From: an uncultured Pseudomonadota bacterium
GTDB taxonomy: Bacteria > Pseudomonadota > Gammaproteobacteria > Burkholderiales > SG8-39
NCBI GenBank assembly: GCA_903895005.1
Contig: CAITSH010000289.1
Coordinates: forward strand, 1 to 36,980
Reading direction: 5' to 3'
DNA length: 36,980 nt
The notes beneath the pieces are model-generated. The model did no database searches. It was given only the letters and a program-made list of their open reading frames with translations, and was not told where the DNA came from. The position numbers and the translations under genes are program-made. Shown one piece after another: positions 26,978 to 33,844 of this stretch (positions within the stretch are counted from its first letter, which is position 1; every line of letters begins with the position of its first letter).

Positions 26978-26989
26978 TGGCTGGAAACC
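26978..26989 (+). repeat. Partial 3'-end palindrome, copy D
   Basis: TGGCTGGAAACC, 40 nt after the FIST stop, equals the 5' arm of copies A-C. The second arm is missing, so the element cannot fold and is probably a decayed copy. Confidence 0.35.
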
Positions 26990-27035
26990 GTCACCCATCG
27001 ATTCTTGTTTTTATCTACCGCAATAAGGAGCAGAC

Positions 27036-28010
27036 ATGCCAAAAGCAATCCGATTCAGCACGACCGGCGGACCCGAGGTTCTCCAATGGGAGGACGTGCA
27101 GTTGGGAGCGCCCGGTCAGGGCGAGGCGCAGGTTCGGCACAAGGCCGTGGGCGTGAATTTCGTTGATACCTACAATCGCAGCGGCCTGTACAAGCATCCA
27201 CTTCCTTCCGGCCTGGGTGCCGAGGGTGCGGGCATTGTGGAAGCTGTGGGTGCGGGCGTCTCCAACGTCAAGGTTGGTGACAGGGTCGCATACGGTACCG
27301 GTCCGCTTGGCGCATATTCGGAAGTGCGCAATATGCCCGCGGACAAACTGTGCATCCTTCCCGCGGGCATTTCTTTTGAGCAGGGCGCCTCGATGATGTT
27401 GCAGGGGATGACCGTGCAATACCTCATCAAGCGCATTTACCCCGCAAAGCAGGGTGAAACCGTGCTGTGGCATGCCGCTGCCGGCGGCGTGGGACAGATC
27501 GCCTGCCAGTGGCTCAAGGCCCTCGGGGTTACGGTGATCGGTACGGCGGGCAGTGATGATAAATGCGCCCTTGCCAAGTCATTGGGGGCGGACCACGTCA
27601 TCAATTACCGTACGGAAAATTTTGTCGAACGCGTGCTGGCCATCACCGGCGGCGCGAAGGTGCCGGTGGTGTACGACTCGGTTGGCAAGGACACCTGGGT
27701 GGGTTCGCTCGACTGCCTGCGTCCGCGCGGCATGATGGTGAGCTTTGGCAATGCCTCTGGTGCGGTTACCGGCGTCGACCTGGGCATCCTTGCCGCCAAG
27801 GGCTCGTTGTTTGTGACCAGGCCGACACTGGGGAATTACGCCGGCACGCCGACCGATCTTGCCGCTACATCAAAGGATTTGTTCGACATCGTTTTGTCGG
27901 GCAAGGTGAAAATTGACATCAGCCGGACCTACGCATTGAAGGACGCGGCCCAGGCGCATATCGACCTTGAGTCGCGCAAGACCACGGGGTCGCTGATCCT
28001 GATTCCCTGA
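27036..28010 (+). CDS. qor: NADPH:quinone oxidoreductase (zeta-crystallin type)
   Basis: A 324-residue zinc-free medium-chain dehydrogenase/reductase of the quinone reductase class. Seen are GVNFVDTYNRSGLYKHPLPSG (paraphrased near 36-57), LGAEGAGIVEAVG, and the nucleotide loop HAAAGGVGQIACQWLKALG (about 146-164), followed by SDDKCALAKSLGADHVINY. It reduces quinones with NADPH, usually by one electron. ATG 27036 follows AAGGAG by 7 nt. It ends at a strong shared terminator. Confidence 0.92.
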   Translation: MPKAIRFSTTGGPEVLQWEDVQLGAPGQGEAQVRHKAVGVNFVDTYNRSGLYKHPLPSGLGAEGAGIVEAVGAGVSNVKVGDRVAYGTGPLGAYSEVRNMPADKLCILPAGISFEQGASMMLQGMTVQYLIKRIYPAKQGETVLWHAAAGGVGQIACQWLKALGVTVIGTAGSDDKCALAKSLGADHVINYRTENFVERVLAITGGAKVPVVYDSVGKDTWVGSLDCLRPRGMMVSFGNASGAVTGVDLGILAAKGSLFVTRPTLGNYAGTPTDLAATSKDLFDIVLSGKVKIDISRTYALKDAAQAHIDLESRKTTGSLILIP

Positions 28011-28029
28011 TCTTCGTGGTACCGGGTTT

Positions 28030-28055
28030 AAAAAAGGGGCGAGAGCCCCTTTTTT
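28030..28055. terminator. Bidirectional intrinsic terminator
   Basis: AAAAAAGGGGC (28030-28040), loop GAGA, GCCCCTTTTTT (28045-28055): an 11-bp perfect stem with T-runs on both strands. It serves the quinone reductase gene and the convergent exporter, and overlaps the exporter's stop codon. Confidence 0.92.
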
Positions 28056-28986
28056 ATTTGGGCTCGCTCACAGCGGTGTTGGCGCGCCCGTCGCGCATGC
28101 CCAGCCATTCATTGGCGGCCAGCGCTGCGATAACGACGACCCCGCCGACCAGGGCGATATCCTGCGGCCGTTCGTTGACGCCTATCCATACCCACACCGG
28201 CGCAGCCACGTTCTCCAGAAGGGAATACAAACCTATTTCTCCGGATGACAGATGGCGGGTCGCGCGCGTCATCAGCACGCAGCCCAGGCCCAATTGGACG
28301 AAACCCAGCAACGCGAAATAAACCATGTCGTGCAGCGTTGGCGTAAGCGGCCATGCGAGGGGAAGCGCAATCGCCGCCGAGATTACGCCCGCGATCATCA
28401 CGGCCGGGATCATGTCGACGCGTGCGTGCATGCGGCGCAACACATAAACGTTTACGGTGAACGCAAGTGGCACGCCCAGTGCCAGTAGGTTGCCGGTGAG
28501 TTGCCCGCCGTCCATGCCATCGGAAAACATCAATATCACCCCGGCGATCGCAGCGAGGATCGCGATCCACGTTCTTAACGGAATACGTTCGGCGAGAAAG
28601 AGCCAGCCGAAAACCGCGACGCAAAAAGGCGCGACCGCAGACAAGGCCATGGCGTTTGCGACCGTGGTGCGCGACAGGGACAGGATGTAGCAAAAGAACA
28701 TCGTTGCGAACATCAAGCCTGAAATCAGTCCGCCACGTCCGACCGCGAGCACCTGGGCGGAGGCGGCGGTGCGATGTCGTACAACCAGAAAGGCGCCGAC
28801 AAATATCGTCATGAACAGTGAACGCCAAAAGACGATTTCCCAGGGATCGGGAATGGAAATTTTGCGCACAAGGATGCCGCCGAGGCTCCAGCAAAAGGCG
28901 GCGCCGAGCATCAGAAGCACGCCTTTGCGGCGGCCTGCGAGGTCTGGGGTGTCCATTTGGTTGGGGGCGGGCCGGTTGATTGACAT
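28054..28986 (-). CDS. EamA/DMT-family transporter
   Basis: A 310-residue membrane protein with about ten hydrophobic segments and two EamA repeats (LLMLGAAFCWSLGGILVRK, LSAVAPFCVAVFGWLFLAERI, and ATRHLSSGEIGLYSLLENVAAPVW in the second half). I use ATG 28986 (MSINRPAPN); ATG 28956 (MDTPDL) is also possible and neither has a good ribosome site. The substrate is unknown. It is divergent from the TRAP receptor gene across 92 nt. Confidence 0.87.
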   Translation of the reverse strand: MSINRPAPNQMDTPDLAGRRKGVLLMLGAAFCWSLGGILVRKISIPDPWEIVFWRSLFMTIFVGAFLVVRHRTAASAQVLAVGRGGLISGLMFATMFFCYILSLSRTTVANAMALSAVAPFCVAVFGWLFLAERIPLRTWIAILAAIAGVILMFSDGMDGGQLTGNLLALGVPLAFTVNVYVLRRMHARVDMIPAVMIAGVISAAIALPLAWPLTPTLHDMVYFALLGFVQLGLGCVLMTRATRHLSSGEIGLYSLLENVAAPVWVWIGVNERPQDIALVGGVVVIAALAANEWLGMRDGRANTAVSEPK

Positions 28987-29078
28987 TCGGGGGGTGCTAT
29001 GCAATTCTTGCCCGGCACCCGAAGAGACCCCGATTTTACAGGGGCGCACAGGGCGTTGAAAATCACAGGAGGAAACAC

Positions 29079-30086
29079 ATGAAAGCCGTCTCATCGCGCG
29101 CTCGCCGCGCAGCACTGGCTGCACTGTCCCTGGTCCTGTTTGCAGCAACGCCCGTCCAGGCGCAGACCAAACTTAAATTTGCACATGTGTACGAGGTCGG
29201 GGAGGCGTATCACACCGCAGCCTTGTGGGCCGCTGGAGAGATTCCCAAGCGCACCGGCAACCGTTACACCATGGAAGTGTTTCCGGCGTCCTCTCTGGGC
29301 AAGGAGACTGACATCAACCAGGGTCTGACGCTTGGCACGGTTGACATCATTTACACCGGCCAACTGTTCGCCGGGCGTACCTTCGGTCCGATTTCAATCG
29401 GTGGTGCGCCCTTCGTGTTCCGTGATTTTGACCACTGGAAGAAATTCTCAACGAGCGGCGTGTTCGCTGAAATATCGGATGGCTACCAGAAGGCGAGCGG
29501 CGGCAACAAGGTGGTGGCGATCACCTACTATGGCGACCGCCAGACGACGTCCAATAAGGCGCTGAACCGACCCGAGAACATGAAGGGCCTGAAAATTCGC
29601 GTGCCTGATGCGCCGCTTTACACGCTTTTTCCGCGAGCTGTCGGTGCCAACCCCACACCGATTGCGTTCGCGGAAGTCTATCTGGCACTGCAAAACAAGA
29701 CCGTGGAGGCGCAGGAGAACCCGCTGCCTACCATTGACGCAAAAAAATTCTACGAGGTGCAGTCGCACATCAATATCACCGCGCACATCACGGACGCGCT
29801 GCTGACCATCGTCGGCGCGCCGCTTTGGGCCAAACTGTCTGAGGCCGACAAGAAGGCGTTTGCGGATGTCTTTCGCGAAGCGGCGGCGCGGGCCACGGGG
29901 GAGATCGTGGCGGTTGAGAAAAAGCTGATGACCGACTTCTCCAAACGCGGAAAAACCGTCGTCATGGTTGATCGCAAGCCATTTATTGCCGCCGTTCAAA
30001 AATTTTACAACGAGGGCAAGCTGCCCGACGGCAGCGCCTTGCCCTGGCCCAAGGACGTGTACGACAAGGTGCAGTCGATAAAGTAA
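29079..30086 (+). CDS. TRAP transporter substrate-binding protein (DctP type)
   Basis: A 335-residue periplasmic receptor of the DctP/TAXI superfamily, DctP branch. ATG 29079 follows AGGAGG by 8 nt. The signal peptide (ALAALSLVLFAATPVQAQ) is cleaved near residue 29. Typical are LKFAHVYEVGEAYHTAALW, YYGDRQTTSNKAL, the ligand Arg174 in GLKIRVPDAPLY and the FAEVYLALQNKTVEAQENP segment. It would bind an organic acid such as a dicarboxylate or keto acid. No DctQ or DctM permease is adjacent, so it is an orphan receptor. It ends at a strong terminator. Confidence 0.92.
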   Translation: MKAVSSRARRAALAALSLVLFAATPVQAQTKLKFAHVYEVGEAYHTAALWAAGEIPKRTGNRYTMEVFPASSLGKETDINQGLTLGTVDIIYTGQLFAGRTFGPISIGGAPFVFRDFDHWKKFSTSGVFAEISDGYQKASGGNKVVAITYYGDRQTTSNKALNRPENMKGLKIRVPDAPLYTLFPRAVGANPTPIAFAEVYLALQNKTVEAQENPLPTIDAKKFYEVQSHINITAHITDALLTIVGAPLWAKLSEADKKAFADVFREAAARATGEIVAVEKKLMTDFSKRGKTVVMVDRKPFIAAVQKFYNEGKLPDGSALPWPKDVYDKVQSIK

Positions 30087-30103
30087 GGTACGACCAGCGC
30101 CGG

Positions 30104-30134
30104 AAAATGCCCGCGTCGCGCGGGCATTTTTTTT
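30104..30134 (+). terminator. Intrinsic terminator of the TRAP receptor gene
   Basis: A 12-bp perfect stem, AAAATGCCCGCG (30104-30115) with CGCGGGCATTTT (30119-30130), loop TCG, followed by more T to 30134. The A-rich left arm also gives a T-run on the other strand, so it could stop the LysR-fragment transcript too. Confidence 0.93.
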
Positions 30135-30144
30135 CGACCTCGCG

Positions 30145-30480
30145 TCAGGCCGGAGTGAGAATAGGCCGCAGCGCAGTCTTGGCCGGGCGCAGCGGTACGA
30201 GCCGATCTTCGAGGCTGCCCAGCGACGCGCTGATATCCCAGCAACAGGCGAGCAGTTCACGGCCCGCGTCCGTAAGCTCAACGCCACGGCCGCTGGTGCG
30301 CAACAGCTTTACGCCCAGCGATTCTGAAAGCTTTTTCATTTGCACGGAGACGGTCGGCTGGGCGAGGTGCAGTTCTTCCGCGGCGCGGGTGAGGCTGCCC
30401 AAGCGGGCCACCGCCTCAAAGACCATGAGTTGGGTAAAAATGCCGTGGCGGAAGTAACGGCGCAGGTTTGCATTTCTCAT
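30145..30480 (-). CDS. LysR-type regulator reduced to its DNA-binding half
   Basis: A 111-residue protein with only the LysR winged helix-turn-helix (residues about 12-72; FTQLMVFEAVARLGSLTRAAEEL, AQPTVSVQMKKLSESLG) and most of the linker helix (to about 95). Family members have about 300 residues. The effector-binding domain is absent, and a stop precedes a terminator shared with the TRAP gene. ATG 30480 follows GGAG at the usual distance, and codon use fits, so it looks translated. The 5' leader is a yybP-ykoY riboswitch plus terminator. It could be a small DNA-binding protein that dimerises by the linker helix, or the stump of a broken regulator. Confidence 0.75.
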   Translation of the reverse strand: MRNANLRRYFRHGIFTQLMVFEAVARLGSLTRAAEELHLAQPTVSVQMKKLSESLGVKLLRTSGRGVELTDAGRELLACCWDISASLGSLEDRLVPLRPAKTALRPILTPA

Positions 30481-30510
30481 TCGGTGTCTCCAAAGGTGCG
30501 TACGTTAAAT

Positions 30511-30541
30511 AAAAAAGCCCTTACCTCAAACACGTAAGGGC
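30511..30541 (-). terminator. Intrinsic terminator of the leftward Mn2+ riboswitch
   Basis: On the minus strand GCCCTTAC pairs with GTAAGGGC (8 bp, 30517-30541, 9-nt loop), followed by TTTTTTATTT. It lies between the leftward aptamer and the LysR-fragment start, which is the position of a riboswitch expression platform. Confidence 0.9.
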
Positions 30542-30555
30542 CTCGCACATGACAT

Positions 30556-30671
30556 GACCTTTGCGTGTTCTGGCAAAGGTCTCGCTCGCAGCCGGTTTCC
30601 CGACCACCAGCCGCGCCGGAAGTTTTTAGGCTTCGTCTTGACGACGGGCTGCTAGAAGCTACTCCCCTTTG
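30556..30671 (-). promoter_or_regulatory. yybP-ykoY (Mn2+) riboswitch upstream of the LysR fragment
   Basis: Read leftward, the aptamer starts CAAAGGGGAGTAGC and ends GCGAGACCTTTG, the conserved closing segments of RF00080. P1 pairs CAAAGG (30666-30671) with CCTTTG (30574-30579). Between them, GTCGTCAAGAC then GAAG...CTTC then CGGC matches the second conserved loop and its hairpin. A competing 9-bp hairpin, GACCTTTGC with GCAAAGGTC (30556-30564 and 30573-30581), uses the 3' strand of P1. The terminator follows at 30517. In this family Mn2+ binding favours P1 and turns expression on. No metal transporter is downstream; the next gene is a LysR fragment. Confidence 0.88.
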
Positions 30672-30682
30672 GAGGGACCCCC

Positions 30683-30697
30683 AACCTTCTGAAGGTT
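30683..30697. promoter_or_regulatory. Palindrome AACCTTCTGAAGGTT at the leftward promoter
   Basis: Seven-bp arms around a single base, 12 nt upstream of the leftward aptamer. On the minus strand TTGAAA (30716-30721) lies at -35 distance from TAACCT inside the dyad, so it may be an operator over the -10 box. The rest of the gap between the two aptamers (30698-30780) holds nothing else I recognise. Confidence 0.4.
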
Positions 30698-30780
30698 ACC
30701 CACTCTATCATGACGTTTCAAAATACCGCAAGCGGCGCGGGAACATTGTGATGCGTAATAACAGTCATTGTGTTTTCTCA

Positions 30781-30810
30781 TTGGCTTTCCGGTGAGTGCG
30801 TATCGATAAT
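30781..30810 (+). promoter_or_regulatory. Promoter of the terC riboswitch transcript
   Basis: TTGGCT (30781-30786), 18 nt, GATAAT (30805-30810). The predicted start near 30817 lies just before a small hairpin (TGCGTC/GACGCA, 30816-30834) and 24 nt before the aptamer. Confidence 0.6.
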
Positions 30811-30840
30811 CCGCCTGCGTCTTGAAGTGACGCACCCTTA

Positions 30841-31045
30841 CAAAGGGGAGTAGCCTCGCGCGGTCGTGACCCCAGGGTTCCGCCGTGTGCCGTACAGCCG
30901 TCATCACGGGCTCCGTTTGAGCCCCGGTTGTTCGGATGAGCGCCGGCTTTATCAGGTGCGCTCTCTGGCGAGACCTTTGCCTTCCGGCAAAGCCTCGCCT
31001 TCCTTGCCGGATGGAATCTGCATGAAGGCGGCAAGGGAGTATGTG
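30841..31045 (+). promoter_or_regulatory. yybP-ykoY (Mn2+) riboswitch of the TerC gene
   Basis: The aptamer (30841-30979) starts CAAAGGGGAGTAGCC and ends GGCGAGACCTTTG, with P1 formed by 30841-30846 and 30974-30979. The internal conserved segment CCGTCATCAC plus GGGCTC/GAGCCC plus CGGT is present. A strong alternative hairpin, 30967-30999 (GGCGAG..CTTTGCC with GGCAAAG..CTCGCC), would break P1. Further down CCTTGCC (31002-31008) pairs with GGCAAGG (31030-31036), which covers the Shine-Dalgarno of TerC. No T-run follows, so control is probably at translation. TerC-family genes are classic targets of this riboswitch (for example alx). Confidence 0.92.
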
Positions 31046-31732
31046 ATGGAGTTCTTCTCACCCGAATTTTTTTCCGCGCTTGCGGCCATAGTGGTCATCG
31101 ACCTTGTGCTCGCCGGTGATAACGCCATTGTCATCGCGCTCGCGGCGCGCGGTGTTCCCAAGGAGTTACAGCGCAAGGCGATCATGTGGGGCACCGTCGG
31201 TGCAATCGTCGTCCGAACCAGCATGACAGTGGTGGTGGTGTGGTTGCTAAAGATCCCCGGCCTGTTACTGCTTGGCGGGATAATGCTGGTCTGGATCGCA
31301 TATAAATTACTGGCTGCGAATGACAGCGGCGAGGCGCACGTCTCCCCCGCGAGCAGTTTCTGGGGGGCGATGAAGACAATCGTTGTCGCCGATGCGGTGA
31401 TGGGCCTGGACAATGTATTGGCGGTCGCAGGGGCGGCCCACGGGAACTTCCTCCTGGTTGTTCTGGGCTTGCTCATCAGCATTCCCATCGTGATATGGGG
31501 CAGCCAGCTCATCTTGCACTGGGTTGAACGCTATCCTTCGATCATCTACGTTGGCGCCGCCGTGCTCGCATGGACGGCCGCGAAGATGGTCTCCAGCGAA
31601 CCGCTCATCAAGGAGTATTTCGAAACACACCACAGCTTGCACTGGGCCTTGTACGCCGCCGTGATCGGCGGGGTGCTGGGTCTGGGGTATTTGCGCAATC
31701 GTCGTTCCGCCACTTCCAACCAGGCAGCCTGA
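31046..31732 (+). CDS. TerC/YjbE-family metal ion exporter
   Basis: A 228-residue membrane protein of the TerC family, with about seven hydrophobic segments. The paired acidic motifs of the family are present: LAGDNAIVIALAAR (Asp25-Asn26) and MGLDNVLAVAGAA (Asp122-Asn123). Relatives such as E. coli Alx and B. subtilis YkoY/MeeF are linked to Mn2+ export. ATG 31046 has AAGGGAG 6 nt upstream; ATG 31022 in the same frame lies within the sequestering hairpin and has no ribosome site. Control by the riboswitch just upstream makes Mn2+ export the likely role. The UspA gene begins 11 nt after its stop. Confidence 0.92.
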   Translation: MEFFSPEFFSALAAIVVIDLVLAGDNAIVIALAARGVPKELQRKAIMWGTVGAIVVRTSMTVVVVWLLKIPGLLLLGGIMLVWIAYKLLAANDSGEAHVSPASSFWGAMKTIVVADAVMGLDNVLAVAGAAHGNFLLVVLGLLISIPIVIWGSQLILHWVERYPSIIYVGAAVLAWTAAKMVSSEPLIKEYFETHHSLHWALYAAVIGGVLGLGYLRNRRSATSNQAA

Positions 31733-31743
31733 AGGAGATCCAC

Positions 31744-32250
31744 ATGCTAAATATTCTCGTACCCGTAGACGGTTCTGAAAACGCCCTTCTCGCGACCGGG
31801 CACGCGGCGGAACTCGCCGCGCGGCGCGGCGATGCGAAGGTTCACCTGATTAACGTGCAGCCTAAGCTGAATCGCCATGCCGCGCGCTTCGTTTCGCGAA
31901 GAACTTTGGCGGAGGCGTCTGATGCGGCCGGGCGCGAGCGTCTGGCCGGAGCGGAACGCCTGCTGCGTTCCGCCGGAATCAACTACAAATCCGAGGTGCT
32001 CTCCGGCGATCCGGCACTCACTGCCGCACGCTATGCACAGGAAAACCAGATCTCCCAAATCGTTGTGGGCACCGCGCGCAAGACGACCCTGTTGCGCTTC
32101 CTCTCGGGGTCGTTCACCAACGATCTTCTCGAGCGTGCGAACGTGCCGGTCGAAGTGGTTGCCGGTGGCCGCCCCGGCGCGCTGGCGCGCATCGGTGTGC
32201 CCGCCGGATTGGGGCTCGGCTTGACAACCATGTTGCTCGTTGCCGATTAG
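31744..32250 (+). CDS. UspA-family stress protein
   Basis: A 168-residue single-domain universal stress protein. It starts MLNILVPVDGSENAL, with the nucleotide loop Asp in PVDGS, and has VVGTARKTTLLRFLSGSFTNDLL where ATP-binding members show G-2x-G-9x-G-S. The second glycine is Arg here, so ATP binding may be weak. The end is unusual, with a hydrophobic tail (PAGLGLGLTTMLLVAD). ATG 31744 follows AAGGAG by 6 nt and sits 11 nt behind TerC, so it belongs to the Mn2+-riboswitch operon. A stress role alongside metal export is inference. Confidence 0.88.
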   Translation: MLNILVPVDGSENALLATGHAAELAARRGDAKVHLINVQPKLNRHAARFVSRRTLAEASDAAGRERLAGAERLLRSAGINYKSEVLSGDPALTAARYAQENQISQIVVGTARKTTLLRFLSGSFTNDLLERANVPVEVVAGGRPGALARIGVPAGLGLGLTTMLLVAD

Positions 32251-32353
32251 GACTTGCTCTCCCGTGGGGCGGTGAAGGCGCAACGTCTGCCTTTGCTGCG
32301 CCACTTTCTTTTGGCAAGGACGGCGGTTTGCGTCACCGTATAGGCGATCGCGC

Positions 32354-32359
32354 TAGAAT
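32354..32359 (+). promoter_or_regulatory. -10 box before the Nudix gene
   Basis: TAGAAT, 6 nt before GTG 32366 and 36 nt before ATG 32396. The -35 is poor. Confidence 0.35.
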
Positions 32360-32395
32360 GGGGCGGTGTCAGCCACGCAAAATGCAACCCACACA

Positions 32396-32989
32396 ATGCT
32401 TTCAGAGCAGCAGCTCCGGCAGCGTTTTCGCGCGCCACTCAGCACCACGCCCGTCACGGTTGGCGACGGTCATCTGTGGCGGAGTCCGAAAGAAATCCGC
32501 CCCGCGGCTGTTCTAATCCCGGTCGTTCGCCGTGACGAGGGTCTTTGCGTCCTGTTTACGCGGCGCACGGCGCACCTGAATGATCATGCCGGACAAATCA
32601 GCTTTCCCGGCGGGCGTGCCGAGCCTGCGGACGCGAGCCTGGAGGCCACGGCACTGCGTGAGTCCGAGGAGGAAATCGGGTTGCACCCGGATCGGGTGGA
32701 GGTGCTTGGGCGTCTGCACGAATATGTCACGGTGACCGGATACCGCGTTACTCCGGTGGTGGGGCTGGTGGCGTCCTCGTTTGAACTCAAGCCCGACGCG
32801 TTTGAGGTGGCCGAGGTGTTTGAGGTGCCACTGGGAATTTTGCTAGATCCCGGCAACCATCAGCGCAACCTTGTGGTGTGGGACGGTGGTGAGCGGCACT
32901 ACTATGCAGTTCCGTACGGCAAGTATTACATCTGGGGCGCCACAGCCGGCATGCTGATGAACCTCTACCAGCACCTGACGGCGGCCTAG
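32396..32989 (+). CDS. Nudix hydrolase, CoA-pyrophosphatase type
   Basis: A 197-residue Nudix protein from ATG 32396 (MLSEQQLRQRF); GTG 32366 would add ten residues. The Nudix box is GGRAEPADASLEATAL then RESEEEIGL, with the catalytic RE..EE glutamates, and upstream LNDHAGQISFPGG matches the CoA-pyrophosphatase (NudL) signature. It should cleave CoA or its derivatives to 3',5'-ADP and phosphopantetheine. In many Burkholderiales a gene of this type lies near CobD/CbiB, rsgA and PCD, as here. It ends 13 nt from the convergent SapC gene. Confidence 0.9.
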   Translation: MLSEQQLRQRFRAPLSTTPVTVGDGHLWRSPKEIRPAAVLIPVVRRDEGLCVLFTRRTAHLNDHAGQISFPGGRAEPADASLEATALRESEEEIGLHPDRVEVLGRLHEYVTVTGYRVTPVVGLVASSFELKPDAFEVAEVFEVPLGILLDPGNHQRNLVVWDGGERHYYAVPYGKYYIWGATAGMLMNLYQHLTAA

Positions 32990-33002
32990 CTGCGCTAGCC
33001 CT

Positions 33003-33788
33003 TCAGGTACGAACTGTCGCCGTGGTGTGTTGCCGGGCGCGAGCTTCGGCGCGTGTGTAAAGGTTCCCGAAGCGCTCTAGCGAATGCATGTGGGCGTAAA
33101 TGCGTCCCATCATTCCCTTTGTCGCGAGTGCCTTCAGGCTCGCCGGCTTGAGGTCATTGAGCTTGGTTTCGTCAACGCGGTACATCCCCTGGATCGTGAG
33201 CATCGCCTTGTCGTCGTTCATTACTTCGAACTTGAAGGGTGACAACAGGTCAAGCTTGGAAAGAATCGCGCAAAACCGGGCAGTCGTATCGAGGTCGTCC
33301 TCGTAGCCCTGCAGCAGGCGTTCTATGGCCTGCCATTGCGCGGTCGGATTTTCCCCGCCGTCAAAGAGAGCCGCCCCCTGCGCGTCTAGGTAGGCTTTGA
33401 CGATGCAGACGAGGCGCTCGCTTCGCGGTTGCCCGTCGACGTACAACTTGGAGATGCAAAACGGGTAGCGTCGAACGAAGGCGGGGAGGTAGCAGGTTCT
33501 GTCCCACTCGCCGGCCGCGTCCACAAACAGGTTTTGTTTCTCCCCCAGCCCGAGGACGGCGATCGGCGCGAAACTTCCGTCACCGTCCGCAGAACTGAAC
33601 GCGATGGGGTAATCGCGCGCGGCGGTAATGAATTCCCCCACCGAAAGGGCAAGTGCATTGATGTCACGGCAGAACCCCGGCGTACTGCCCGCCGCCGGCA
33701 AGAGCACGCGGTCGGATTTTTGCAGGGGCGCGATCTCGCCGTATCCGAAAGGCGGTGTGATCGTCATTTCATCGGAGCTGCCGGGCAT
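33003..33788 (-). CDS. SapC-family protein
   Basis: A 261-residue SapC-like protein (not the ABC permease of that name). The core has SVGEFITAARDYPIAF, LFVDAAGEWDRTCYLPAFVRRYPF and the C-terminal DLKPASLKALATKGMMGRIYAHMHSL. Members occur near S-layer, TonB or tryptophan-halogenase-like genes in other bacteria, but function is not established. Here the gene is single, between Nudix and CobD. ATG 33788 follows GGAGG closely. No signal peptide or membrane segment is visible. Confidence 0.87.
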   Translation of the reverse strand: MPGSSDEMTITPPFGYGEIAPLQKSDRVLLPAAGSTPGFCRDINALALSVGEFITAARDYPIAFSSADGDGSFAPIAVLGLGEKQNLFVDAAGEWDRTCYLPAFVRRYPFCISKLYVDGQPRSERLVCIVKAYLDAQGAALFDGGENPTAQWQAIERLLQGYEDDLDTTARFCAILSKLDLLSPFKFEVMNDDKAMLTIQGMYRVDETKLNDLKPASLKALATKGMMGRIYAHMHSLERFGNLYTRAEARARQHTTATVRT

Positions 33789-33844
33789 GCATCCTCCATC
33801 GGGCCGTCGGGATCAGTGCGGGTGTGGTATCTTCACCTCGCATT

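Noticed and set aside
30565..30795. A 76-codon rightward open frame across the leftward riboswitch
   Set aside because: It coincides with the conserved aptamer on the other strand, which explains the sequence better.
32987..32999. CTAGC/GCTAG mini-hairpin between the Nudix and SapC stops as a terminator
   Set aside because: Five base pairs with a 3-nt loop and no T-run; too weak to call.
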